Shown one piece after another: positions 1 through 7,657 of a stretch of 64,000 bases of DNA. The translations under genes were made by a program, and so were the position numbers. Every line of letters begins with the position of its first letter. The stretch's first letter is position 1. The stretch spans positions 2,071,501-2,135,500 of the forward strand of contig NZ_CP020370.1 in assembly GCF_002813775.1 (NCBI RefSeq), in the 5' to 3' direction. The stretch is from Candidatus Thiodictyon syntrophicum (GTDB taxonomy: Bacteria; Pseudomonadota; Gammaproteobacteria; Chromatiales; Chromatiaceae). The notes under the pieces were generated by a model. It did no database searches. It was not told the DNA's origin and saw only the letters and a program-made list of their open reading frames with translations.

Positions 1-1
1 C

Positions 2-400
2 GATCACCCGATGCAATGGGGTTCAAAACGGACCGGTCCGGACCTGGCCCGCCTGGGCGGCAAGTATTCGGACGAGTGGCACCGCCAGCATCTGCGCCGG
101 CCCCAGGACCTGGTGCCGGAGTCGGTGATGCCGGCCTATGTCTGGCTCGACCAGACCCCGGTGGACCCCGACCGCTCATTGGTGGTGTTCGGCTGGACCC
201 TGTGGCCTGCCCCGACCGGCTCCAGGATGCAGCGACACATGAAGGGCCTGCGGCTGGTCGGGGTCCCTTACACCGACGCCGACATCGCGGCCGCCGGCCC
301 CTTGGTCGAGGGCAAGACCGAACTGGATGCCCTGGTGAGCTATCTGCAAGTGTTGGGTACCATGGCGAAGCTGGACGATGCCAAGGCCTATCGTGAATAG
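2..400 (+). CDS. ccoO: cbb3-type cytochrome c oxidase subunit II (3' part only)
   Basis: The frame is open from the window edge and ends in TAG at 400, so only the last 132 residues are seen. They match the periplasmic end of CcoO/FixO, the mono-haem, membrane-anchored electron-transfer subunit of the high-affinity cbb3 terminal oxidase: segments such as MPAYVWLD and the closing VSYLQVLGT are typical of this tail. The haem-binding CxxCH lies upstream of the window. The gene opens the cco operon seen here and is followed at once, with overlap, by ccoQ. Identity rests on both the tail and the gene order O-Q-P-G-H-I-S. Confidence 0.93.
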   Translation, partial: DHPMQWGSKRTGPDLARLGGKYSDEWHRQHLRRPQDLVPESVMPAYVWLDQTPVDPDRSLVVFGWTLWPAPTGSRMQRHMKGLRLVGVPYTDADIAAAGPLVEGKTELDALVSYLQVLGTMAKLDDAKAYRE

Positions 401-608
401 CATCAGCGCGTACTTCCACACCGATTGGGCGGCGATGACGGTCAGCGACTGGGTCGGGACCATCCTGACCGTCGTCATCTTCGTCCTGATGGTGGTGGTG
501 TACTTCCAGGTCTTCCGTCCCAAGAACCGGGATCGCCTCGAGGCACAAAAGCACATCCCGTTCGAAGTGGACAACGAATCCAACGGAGACAAAGATGGCG
601 GAAAATAA
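393..608 (+). CDS. ccoQ: cbb3 oxidase small subunit CcoQ/FixQ
   Basis: Small single-span membrane protein (hydrophobic segment [19 protein letters not shown], then a charged cytoplasmic tail), the size and plan of CcoQ, which stabilises the CcoP-CcoNO core complex. It lies between ccoO and ccoP. The start is uncertain: GTG at 393 has AAGG six bases upstream and overlaps the end of ccoO; ATG at 378 and ATG at 435 are alternatives in the same frame. Its end overlaps the ccoP start at 595, which implies coupled translation. Confidence 0.88.
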   Translation: MNSISAYFHTDWAAMTVSDWVGTILTVVIFVLMVVVYFQVFRPKNRDRLEAQKHIPFEVDNESNGDKDGGK

Positions 609-1509
609 TCCCTTCCCCGGTGAGAACAACACGGGGCACGTCTGGGACGGCAATCTGCGCGAGTTGAAGAACCCGCCGCCGCGCTGGTGGATGCTGGCCT
701 TCTGGGCCTCGATTGCCTTCTGGATCGGCTATGCGATCCTCTATCCCATGTGGCCCGTGGGCCAGGAGCCGACCCAGGGCGTGCTGGGCTGGAGCCAGAT
801 GAAGGAATATCAGGAGGGCCTGGATCAGATGGTGGCCAAACGCGCCCGCTTCGAGGACCAGCTCGCCGCCATGACGCCGGCCCAGATCATTGAGGACCCG
901 GGCCTCAAGCAATACACCCTGGCTGCCGCCAAGGTGCTGTTCGGCGACAACTGTCGCGCCTGTCACGGTACCGGGGGTGCCGGCAATCCGGGGTATCCGG
1001 TCCTGGCCGATGACGATTGGATCTATGGCGGTACCACGGTGAAGATCCAGGAGTCCATCGTGGGCGGACGCCAACCGGCGATGACCGCCCACGAAAAGAC
1101 CCTCACGCCGGCCGAGGCGGACACCCTGGCCAAATGGGTGGTGCAGATGAATGAGACCGTCGGCAAGGGCGGGAGTGACGAGGGTTGGGCCCTGTACAAG
1201 ACCAAGGGCTGCACCGCCTGCCACGGTGAGAAGGCGAACGGCCATGTGGTCGACCTGCCGGGCGGGGACTTCGTGACCGTCGGTGCGGCCAACCTCACGG
1301 ACGGGATCTGGCGCTTCGAGCCGGGCGGCTACGACAGCGCCAGGCACACGATCCTCTACGGGGTGAACCAGGCTGGTGTGACCCAGACCCGCAATGCGGT
1401 GATGCCCGTCTGGGGTCCCGACCCGGCCCGTCAGGGTCAGGCGAAGCTCAGTGCGGAGGAGATCAAGAAACTCGTGGTCTATGTCCACGAACTGGGCGGT
1501 GGCTACTAG
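595..1509 (+). CDS. ccoP: cbb3 oxidase di-haem cytochrome c subunit CcoP/FixP
   Basis: 304 residues, normal length for CcoP. An N-terminal membrane anchor (about residues 32-55) is followed by two cytochrome c domains with haem motifs CRACH (120-124) and CTACH (206-210). CcoP passes electrons from soluble cytochromes to CcoO and the CcoN catalytic subunit. The ATG at 595 overlaps the last codons of ccoQ. Residues such as MPVWG near the end supply the expected methionine axial ligand of the second haem. Confidence 0.97.
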   Translation: MAENNPFPGENNTGHVWDGNLRELKNPPPRWWMLAFWASIAFWIGYAILYPMWPVGQEPTQGVLGWSQMKEYQEGLDQMVAKRARFEDQLAAMTPAQIIEDPGLKQYTLAAAKVLFGDNCRACHGTGGAGNPGYPVLADDDWIYGGTTVKIQESIVGGRQPAMTAHEKTLTPAEADTLAKWVVQMNETVGKGGSDEGWALYKTKGCTACHGEKANGHVVDLPGGDFVTVGAANLTDGIWRFEPGGYDSARHTILYGVNQAGVTQTRNAVMPVWGPDPARQGQAKLSAEEIKKLVVYVHELGGGY

Positions 1510-1591
1510 GGCATCGCCCGACTGACGCGGGTCCGGCGGGCGGCGGCGGCGCCCTCCGTCGGCAGATTAAATTCAGAGAGGGGGAGTCGCC

Positions 1592-1747
1592 ATGGGTGTA
1601 GTCACCAACCTGATGAACTGGGATCCGGTGGCCTGGCTGTCGATCCTGATGGTGGTGGGCGCCATCGCCATCGTCGTCTTCCTGTCCTTCAAGGTCTCGG
1701 CCCTCATCAAGCGCGACGCCGAGGCGCACAAGGACCAGAAACCGTAG
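1592..1747 (+). CDS. small single-span membrane peptide in the cco operon
   Basis: A 51-residue frame preceded by a strong ribosome site (GAGAGGGGGAG, with a six-base gap). It encodes a short N-terminal stretch, one membrane span (about residues 14-34, LSILMVVGAIAIVVFLSF) and a charged C-terminus ending KDQKP. It sits between ccoP and ccoG on the same strand. By size and place it could be an extra small subunit or assembly aid of the cbb3 oxidase, comparable in idea to CcoM of Pseudomonas, but I see no sequence basis for equating them. Its TAG stop lies in the first bases of a palindromic repeat. Confidence 0.6.
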   Translation: MGVVTNLMNWDPVAWLSILMVVGAIAIVVFLSFKVSALIKRDAEAHKDQKP

Positions 1748-1783
1748 GGTCCGCTGCGCGGACCGCGGACCGCGGACCGCTGG
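1744..1783. repeat. REP-like palindrome, family E (GTAGGGTCCGC...)
   Basis: Begins GTAGGGTCCGCTGCGCGGAC and continues with reiterated GCGGACC. The same palindrome, with TGTG for TGCG, recurs at 13411, 13444, 23892, 45288, 45358, 55841, 63818 and 63850. This copy directly ends the small membrane peptide gene and supplies its stop codon. The rest of the gap to ccoG (1784-1937) holds a second short repeated motif around GATGATCGAGGCC. Confidence 0.75.
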
Positions 1784-2045
1784 CCGGAACGCCGGAATGA
1801 TGATCGAGGCCGCCGTGGGGTCTTCAGTCCGCACAGCGGCCCCGACGCTGGCCGGCAGCGCGGGCAAGGTGGGCCGGGCGCGCCCCCGCATCCCCCTTGT
1901 TTCTGCCTGGAAGCTCTTGATACTCAATCAGTTATAATTGCGAAAACGCATAGTTCGAGGGGCGGCGAGGGCGCACTGTGGCGGCTTGGCCGTCACCGGC
2001 CGCACCGGCGGCGTGGCCGGTCGGTCACCCGATTGGAGAGGGTTC

Positions 2046-3479
2046 TTGAGTACGAGCAACGTGATTCCGGGGTCGGCGGCCGTCGATGCACTCTATGACG
2101 AGGCCGAACACTGGCATGTCAACACCGGTAATGCCAGGATCCACGCCAAGCGTCTGCGCGGGCGCTGGCGCACCATCAAGTGGGCGAGCGCTGCCGTCTG
2201 GCTGATCTTCTTCCTGGGGCCCTATCTGCGCTGGGATGGGCGGCAGGCGGTCCTCTTCGATATCCCGAACCGCCAGTATCATCTCTTCGGCGTGACCGTC
2301 CTCCCCCAGGACTTCTGGATGCTGTCGCTGCTGTTGTTGTTCTTCGCGATCCTCTTGGCGGTCGCCACCGCCTTGGCCGGGCGTGTCTGGTGCGGCTTTT
2401 TCTGCTTCCAGACGGTCTGGACCGACATATTTACCTGGATCGAGGAGCGGCTCGAGGGGCCGCCGCCGCAGCGGCGCAAACTCGACGCGGCGCCCCTGAC
2501 CCGCGACAAGTTGCGCATCAAGGCCACCAAGCACGGCATCTGGCTCGCCATCGGCTTCTTCACGGGCTTCAGCTTCGTGTCCTGGTTTACCCCGGCCCCC
2601 TCCTTGTGGCTGGAGTTCTTCTCCGGCCAGGCGAACGGTGCCGTCTATATCACGGTCGCCCTCTTTACGGTCGGCACCTATCTGCTCGCGGGCTTTCTGC
2701 GCGAGCAGGTCTGCTTCTGGTTGTGCCCATACGCCCGTATTCAGGGGGTAATGCTCGACAAGACCACCCTGGTGCCGACCTATGACGAGCGCCGTGGCGA
2801 ACCCCGGGGCCGGGTCCAAAAGGGGGAGGGCGCGCAGCAGCGGACCTTCGGCGACTGCGTGGACTGCAAGCAGTGCGTCGCCGTCTGCCCGACCGGTATC
2901 GATATCCGGGGTGGGCAACAGGAGGGCTGCATCACCTGCGCCCTGTGCATTGATGCCTGCGATGAGGTCATGGACAAGGTCGGACGCCCGCGGGGTCTGG
3001 TCCGTTACGCCTCGCTCGACGAGTTGGAGGGCAAGCCCGCGCGCCCGCTGCTCAAGCGCCCGCGGGTCTGGGTCTATTCGGCCATCCTGCTCTTGGCCCT
3101 GTCCGGCATCCTTTACGGGCTGTCATCCCTGGACGCCATCGATCTGAAGGTCCTGCACGAGCGCGCGCCCCTGTTCGTGACCTTGGGTGACGGCTCAGTG
3201 CAGAACCGCTATACGCTGAAGGTCCTGAACAAGATGCCGGAGCCGCTCACGGTGCGGATCAGCGTCACGGGTCCGCCCGGTCTCACCCTGGTCGGCGCCG
3301 ATGCGCCGGTCAATGTCCATGAAGGCGGGGTCACGGCGACCGGGGTCTTCGTCAAGGTCCCGAAGAAGAACCTCACGCAAGAGCAGGCGCCGATCCGGTT
3401 CCGGGTCGAGGCGGTCCGTCCCAACGGGCAGGCCATCGCCTCGGAGCGCACCAGCGTCTTCGTCGGGCCGCCGCGTTAG
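2046..3479 (+). CDS. ccoG: cbb3 oxidase accessory iron-sulfur protein CcoG/RdxA
   Basis: Membrane-bound polyferredoxin required for maturing the cbb3 oxidase, thought to reduce copper for delivery to the binuclear centre. Visible parts: N-terminal hydrophilic stretch, several membrane spans (about 50-240), a motif GRVWCGFFC, two ferredoxin-type cysteine clusters (CVDCKQCVAVCP and CITCALCIDAC, about residues 271-316), one more membrane span, and a C-terminal Ig-like periplasmic domain. I chose TTG at 2046 because GAGAGGG lies just upstream and the protein then starts as family members do; an in-frame TTG at 1938 would add a non-conserved extension. First of the ccoGHIS assembly set. Confidence 0.94.
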   Translation: MSTSNVIPGSAAVDALYDEAEHWHVNTGNARIHAKRLRGRWRTIKWASAAVWLIFFLGPYLRWDGRQAVLFDIPNRQYHLFGVTVLPQDFWMLSLLLLFFAILLAVATALAGRVWCGFFCFQTVWTDIFTWIEERLEGPPPQRRKLDAAPLTRDKLRIKATKHGIWLAIGFFTGFSFVSWFTPAPSLWLEFFSGQANGAVYITVALFTVGTYLLAGFLREQVCFWLCPYARIQGVMLDKTTLVPTYDERRGEPRGRVQKGEGAQQRTFGDCVDCKQCVAVCPTGIDIRGGQQEGCITCALCIDACDEVMDKVGRPRGLVRYASLDELEGKPARPLLKRPRVWVYSAILLLALSGILYGLSSLDAIDLKVLHERAPLFVTLGDGSVQNRYTLKVLNKMPEPLTVRISVTGPPGLTLVGADAPVNVHEGGVTATGVFVKVPKKNLTQEQAPIRFRVEAVRPNGQAIASERTSVFVGPPR

Positions 3480-3586
3480 ACGGGGTTGAGCAAGCCCCAA
3501 CTTCCCATGCGTCAAGTTCTTGTGGTGGGCGTGAACGCGGCCAAATGCGCAATCACAAGGCGAACTCCGAGCCGTCAGCGAATAAA

Positions 3587-3667
3587 TGGACAGGATTAAC
3601 AGGATTGCCGATGACTACGTTCGTGACGTTTTCATCCTGTTAATCCTGAAAAGTCCTGTTAATCTTC
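3587..3667. repeat. inverted repeat, family A (CAGGATTAA units)
   Basis: Left arm GGACAGGATTAACAGGATT, about 30 bases of unique loop, then the reverse complement ATCCTGTTAATCCTG and another AGTCCTGTTAATC. A second copy lies at 4397-4502, on the other side of ccoH. The gap between ccoG and ccoH otherwise shows nothing codable. Confidence 0.85.
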
Positions 3668-3768
3668 TCTAATTTCCAACCGGCGGGCCATGACTTCCAG
3701 TGTGACATAGCGGTCTATGGTCGCGGTTTTTTTTCTTAGGGTGTGCCGCCGTGTGCACCGGGAGAGTG

Positions 3769-4290
3769 ATGGCAATGCAACTATTCGCACAGCCGGTCGT
3801 CCAGTCGAACTCACCGTGGCGCAGCCCTTGGGTGCTCGCCTGGATCGGCCTGATCACGGTGGTCCTGCTGGTCAATGTGACCTTCGTCTATCTGGCCTTC
3901 GCGACCAATCCCGGGTTGGTCAACGACGACTATTACGAGCGTGGTCAGCATTACGAGAAGACCCTGAGTTCCCGCCTGGCCAAGGACCCGGGCTGGACCC
4001 TGAGCGCCGACATCCCCGACGACCTCAAGGCGGGTGAGGCCGCGGCTATCCTGGTCACCCTGGTGGACAAGACCGGTCAGCCGGTGACGCCGGACCAGGT
4101 CAACCTCTATGCCTACCGGCCGTCCGACAAGACCCGGGACTTTTCCGCCCCCATGGTGGCCGTCGGTGCCGGCCAATACTCGGCGCGGGTGGTCTTCCCC
4201 CTGTTCGGGGCCTGGGACGCACTGATCGCCGTCCGCCAGGGCGAGGACGAATTCACCACCGGGGAACGACTCACCGTCGCGCGACCCTGA
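3769..4290 (+). CDS. ccoH: cbb3 oxidase assembly protein CcoH/FixH
   Basis: About 173 residues: a single N-terminal membrane span (WVLAWIGLITVVLLVNVTF, about residues 18-36) and a periplasmic domain with the DYYERGQHYEKTL segment typical of FixH. CcoH is a lasting membrane partner of cbb3 oxidase needed for its assembly. It sits between ccoG and ccoI, in the standard order. ATG at 3769 follows GGGAG; a GTG at 3751 and an ATG at 3775 are also possible. Copies of repeat family A bracket the gene on both sides. Confidence 0.93.
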   Translation: MAMQLFAQPVVQSNSPWRSPWVLAWIGLITVVLLVNVTFVYLAFATNPGLVNDDYYERGQHYEKTLSSRLAKDPGWTLSADIPDDLKAGEAAAILVTLVDKTGQPVTPDQVNLYAYRPSDKTRDFSAPMVAVGAGQYSARVVFPLFGAWDALIAVRQGEDEFTTGERLTVARP

Positions 4291-4396
4291 CGGCCGCAGC
4301 GCGGCGGTCCACCAGTTCCAAGGGGCACTGCCTGTGCCGAGTACCGCCAAGCGTAACGCCTGAAACCACGCTGACGAGTGACCAAGCGGCAGGAAA

Positions 4397-4502
4397 TTGG
4401 ACAGGATTAACAGGATTTCGCAGGATTAACCAGGATAACGAGGGTGCGATGTTCATCAACAACACATCCTGTAAATCCTGAGAAATCCTGTTAATCCTGT
4501 CT
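4397..4502. repeat. inverted repeat, family A, second copy
   Basis: Left arm GGACAGGATTAACAGGATTT with a further CAGGATTAACCAGGAT, a loop of about 40 bases, then ATCCTGTAAATCCTG and AATCCTGTTAATCCTGTC. Same units as at 3587-3667. It lies between ccoH and ccoI, 28 bases before the ccoI start. Confidence 0.85.
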
Positions 4503-4529
4503 AGTTCTCCAGTTCACGGATATTCTCGA

Positions 4530-7040
4530 ATGGTATCGCGATCTGCCCCTGAGGGTACCAGGTCCGGGTGCTTTCACTGCGGTCTGCCGCTGAACCCGGG
4601 GTCGGAGGTGACGGCCGTCATCCGTGGGGGCGAGCGGGCCTTCTGTTGTATCGGCTGCCGGTCGGTGTGCGAGGCGATCCATACGGCTGGTCTGGACGGC
4701 TTCTACCGCCGCACCACGGCGGGCGAGCCGCTGGGACCGCCCCCCGAACTGCCCAGGGACCTGAGGCTCTACGACCTCGACGCGGTGCAGGAGGAGTTTG
4801 TCGATATCGCTGTCGATGATCGGGAGATCAACCTGCTGGTCGAAGGCATCCACTGTGCCGCCTGTGTCTGGCTGATCGAGACGGGGCTCAAGACCCTGCC
4901 GGGCGTCACGGAGGCCCGGGTCAACCTGACCGGGCGGCGGCTGCGGGTGCGCTGGGACAACGGTCGGCTGAAGCTCTCCACCCTCCTGCGGCGGCTCGGC
5001 GACCTGGGCTTCAGCGCCGTCCCCTTCGATCCGGAGTCCGCCGAGGGCGCCCTGCGCCGCCAGGGTCGCGACCTGCTCTATCGGATGGCCTTCGCCGGGT
5101 TCGCCATGATGAACCTGCTGTGGGTCTCCATCGCACTCTACAGCGGGGCCGATCGGGGGGAGTTCCGGGGACTCTTCCAGTGGGTCGGCTGCGCGCTCGC
5201 CACCCCCACGCTGCTCTACAGCGGCTACCCCTTCTACCAGGGCGCCTGGGCGGGCCTGCGCTCCGGGCGGCTCGGCATGGATCTGCCGATCGCCATCGGC
5301 GCCTCGATCACCTATGTCTATTCGCTCTATGTAACGGTCAGCGGCACCAGGGCCGGGGAGGTCTACTGGGACACGGTGGTCAACTTCCTGTTCGTGATCC
5401 TGCTCGGGCGCTTCCTGGAGGGCCTGTCCAGGCGCGCGGCGGTCGCCTCGACCCAGCGCCTGCTCGATCTCCAGCCCAAGGTCGCCACCGTGCTGCGCGA
5501 CGACACCGAGACCCTGGTCCCGATCCGCTCCATCGCCCGGGACGAACTGGTCCTGGTGCGCCCCGGGGAGCGGGTGCCGGTGGATGGGGCCGTGGTCGAG
5601 GGTCTGAGCGAGGTCGACGAGTCCATGCTGACCGGTGAGTCCAGGCCGGTGCGCAAGACCCAGGGGGAGACGGTCTGCGCCGGCACCATCAACGGCGCCG
5701 GGGTGCTCAAGGTGCGTGCCACCGCGACCCTGCGCGACACCGCGCTGGGGCGCATCATCCGCCTGGTGGAGGATGCGCAGGCGAGCCGCGCCCCGATCCA
5801 ACGCCTGGCCGACCGCATCGTCCCCTGGTTCGTGGCGCTCACCCTGGGGCTCGCCGCCCTGACCTTCATCGCCTGGGTCGGGGTCGACCTCCAGACCGCC
5901 ATCCTGGCCGGGACCGCGGTGCTCATCATCACCTGCCCCTGCGCCTTCGGTATGGCCACCCCCATGGCGGTCGCGGTCGCCGCGGGCCTGGGCGCGTCGC
6001 GCGGTATCCTGATCAAGAACGGCGCCGTGCTGGAGCGCCTCTCGTCGATCGAGCACTTCGTCTTCGACAAGACCGGCACCCTCACCACCGGACGGCCGGA
6101 GGTCACCGGATGGCGCTTCGGGTCGGCGCCCTGGCAGTCGTTGGGGTCCGAGCCCTTGGTCCTGGCGGACGATCGGCGCGACCTGCTGCGTCGCGTCGGC
6201 GCCCTGGAGCGACTCTCGGAACACCCGGCGGCGGCGGCGGTGCTGGCCCTGTGCGAGCGGCTGGATATCGCGACGGCGCCCGCCCGGGTGGCGTCGGTCG
6301 AGGTAGTTCCGGGGCTCGGCATCCGCGGCCAGGTGGACGGCGCACTTGTCGTCGTCGGGAGTGCCGATTGGCTTGCCGACAACGCGCTTGCGCCGGCCGC
6401 GTTGGACGGCGCCGCGCCGCGGTCTGATGGATCGAGGGAGGGCGGTCTGATCCACTGTGCCGTCGCGGGCCTGGGTACCCTGGTGCTGGCCACCGCGGAC
6501 CGCCTGCGCCCAGGCGCCGCCGCGGTCATCGCACGGATGCGCGCCCAGGGTCTGCGCGTGACCCTGCTCACCGGTGACCGCTGCGCCGCGGCCGAGCACA
6601 TCGCCACCGAGCTTGGGGCCATCGAGGTCATTGCCGAGGTCCTGCCCGCGGACAAGGATCGGGTCATCGCCGAACTGCAAACCAAGGGCCGGCGCGTCGC
6701 CATGATCGGCGACGGGGTCAACGACGCCCCGGCCCTGGTGCGCGCGGACGTCGGCATCGCCATGGGCAGCGGGACCGATGTGTCCATCGCCAGCGCCGAC
6801 ATCGTCCTCATGTCAAACGAACTGGAACGGGTCGCCGAGGCCGCCGAACTCTCCCGCCGGACGCTGCGCACCATCCGCCAGAACATCGGGATCTCGATCG
6901 TCTATAACCTGATCATGGTCCCGCTCGCCATGGCCGCGGTGCTGACGCCGCTGATCGCCGCTATCGCGATGCCGCTCAGTTCACTCGCCGTCATCGGTAA
7001 TTCCGCCCGTATCCGCGGTCTGTTCAAGGGCCGCCCCTGA
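4530..7040 (+). CDS. ccoI: P1B-type copper ATPase for cbb3 oxidase assembly, CcoI/FixI
   Basis: 836 residues. Order of parts: cysteine-rich N-terminal metal-binding domain (CFHCG at 14-18, CCIGC at 39-43), a heavy-metal-associated domain with CAAC at 109-112, eight-span P-type ATPase core with the intramembrane CPC motif (near residue 470), the phosphorylation loop DKTGTLT (near 514) and the hinge GDGVNDAP (near 728). CcoI exports or inserts copper used by the CuB site of cbb3 oxidase. ATG at 4530 gives the cysteine-rich domain in full. Its end is 17 bases from ccoS. Confidence 0.97.
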   Translation: MVSRSAPEGTRSGCFHCGLPLNPGSEVTAVIRGGERAFCCIGCRSVCEAIHTAGLDGFYRRTTAGEPLGPPPELPRDLRLYDLDAVQEEFVDIAVDDREINLLVEGIHCAACVWLIETGLKTLPGVTEARVNLTGRRLRVRWDNGRLKLSTLLRRLGDLGFSAVPFDPESAEGALRRQGRDLLYRMAFAGFAMMNLLWVSIALYSGADRGEFRGLFQWVGCALATPTLLYSGYPFYQGAWAGLRSGRLGMDLPIAIGASITYVYSLYVTVSGTRAGEVYWDTVVNFLFVILLGRFLEGLSRRAAVASTQRLLDLQPKVATVLRDDTETLVPIRSIARDELVLVRPGERVPVDGAVVEGLSEVDESMLTGESRPVRKTQGETVCAGTINGAGVLKVRATATLRDTALGRIIRLVEDAQASRAPIQRLADRIVPWFVALTLGLAALTFIAWVGVDLQTAILAGTAVLIITCPCAFGMATPMAVAVAAGLGASRGILIKNGAVLERLSSIEHFVFDKTGTLTTGRPEVTGWRFGSAPWQSLGSEPLVLADDRRDLLRRVGALERLSEHPAAAAVLALCERLDIATAPARVASVEVVPGLGIRGQVDGALVVVGSADWLADNALAPAALDGAAPRSDGSREGGLIHCAVAGLGTLVLATADRLRPGAAAVIARMRAQGLRVTLLTGDRCAAAEHIATELGAIEVIAEVLPADKDRVIAELQTKGRRVAMIGDGVNDAPALVRADVGIAMGSGTDVSIASADIVLMSNELERVAEAAELSRRTLRTIRQNIGISIVYNLIMVPLAMAAVLTPLIAAIAMPLSSLAVIGNSARIRGLFKGRP

Positions 7041-7057
7041 TCCCACGGAGGTCCCCA

Positions 7058-7273
7058 ATGGACGTCATCTATGGCCTGATCCCCGGCATGATCATCCTCG
7101 GCCTGGTCGCGGTCGGTGTCCTCTTCTGGGCTGCCCGCAGCGGCCAGTTCGACGACCTGGAAGGCGACGGCCGGCGCATCCTCATGGATGAGGATGAGGT
7201 CGACCCGCGCTGTATACCGGACGCCGACCGGGACCCCGAGCCGCCCAAGGCGGGCGGTAGCGCCAGCAGGTAG
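7058..7273 (+). CDS. ccoS: cbb3 oxidase maturation protein CcoS/FixS
   Basis: 71 residues, one membrane span (MIILGLVAVGVLFWAARSGQFDDLEGDGRRIL is cut here into its parts: span at 11-27, then the conserved QFDDLEG and RRIL). CcoS is needed to insert cofactors into CcoN. Good ribosome site (GGAGG) before ATG 7058. The protein is longer than most CcoS: the last 20 or so residues, from about residue 51, are encoded by a copy of an intergenic repeat (7206-7302; second copy 10286-10381) which also supplies the TAG stop. Confidence 0.94.
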   Translation: MDVIYGLIPGMIILGLVAVGVLFWAARSGQFDDLEGDGRRILMDEDEVDPRCIPDADRDPEPPKAGGSASR

Positions 7274-7302
7274 GATCGGGCAGAGTGAGGGCGATGCCCA
7301 CA
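7206..7302. repeat. repeat N copy 1, overlapping the 3' end of ccoS
   Basis: About 97 bases nearly identical to 10286-10381 (shared landmarks: CGCGCTG(T/C)ATACCGG, GGACCCCGAGCCGCCCA, CCAGCAGGTAGGAT, GCGATGCCCA). The first half is translated as the C-terminal extension of CcoS; the stop codon lies inside the repeat. Confidence 0.8.
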
Positions 7303-7312
7303 TCCTTACGCC

Positions 7313-7409
7313 GCCGAGCGGATCAGCCGCCGGAACCGCGTCAAGGCGGTGCTCTCGGGGATCAATGCCGCCATCGCGCGGATTCGCGAGGCGCCCGCGG
7401 TGTTCGTCC
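7313..7409 (+). pseudogene. fragment of a GAF/PAS-type signalling protein gene
   Basis: The frame from 7313 reads AERISRRNRVKAVLSGINAA followed by IARIRE. This is the linker that commonly precedes a GAF domain in diguanylate cyclases and hybrid kinases (the RNRVYAVLSGIN type). Both ends are lost: upstream is repeat N, downstream the similarity stops after about 32 codons with no domain behind it. I take it as a remnant left by a deletion. The remaining gap to 7657 shows no other gene. Confidence 0.5.
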
Positions 7410-7657
7410 AAAAAGGTGAGCCATTACGCAGAATCCGCCATCGCAGCGACCAGCGGGGCGCAGAACGTCCGACGCTGCCTGGAAGATCCTGGAAAGCAAG
7501 TTAAACTCCAGTGGTGTTTTCCCCGGCGCCGTGCGGTGAGTGTGACCGGTGTCGATCCCAGAAGAACCCCGGTCTCCCGGGTGTCGATGCCCGTTTCAGT
7601 CGCGACACCGATGGGAGGGGGACCGTCTCGCATGCGACTCAGACTCAGGAGACAACA

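Noticed and set aside
1917-1931. FNR/ANR box upstream of ccoG (TTGAT-ACTCA-ATCAG)
   Set aside because: The half-sites are five bases apart instead of four and the second half has a mismatch; too weak to report as a site.
4491-6680. Long open frame on the minus strand opposite ccoI
   Set aside because: It is an antisense shadow of a GC-rich gene; the translation is His/Asp/Gly/Arg-rich without domain features.
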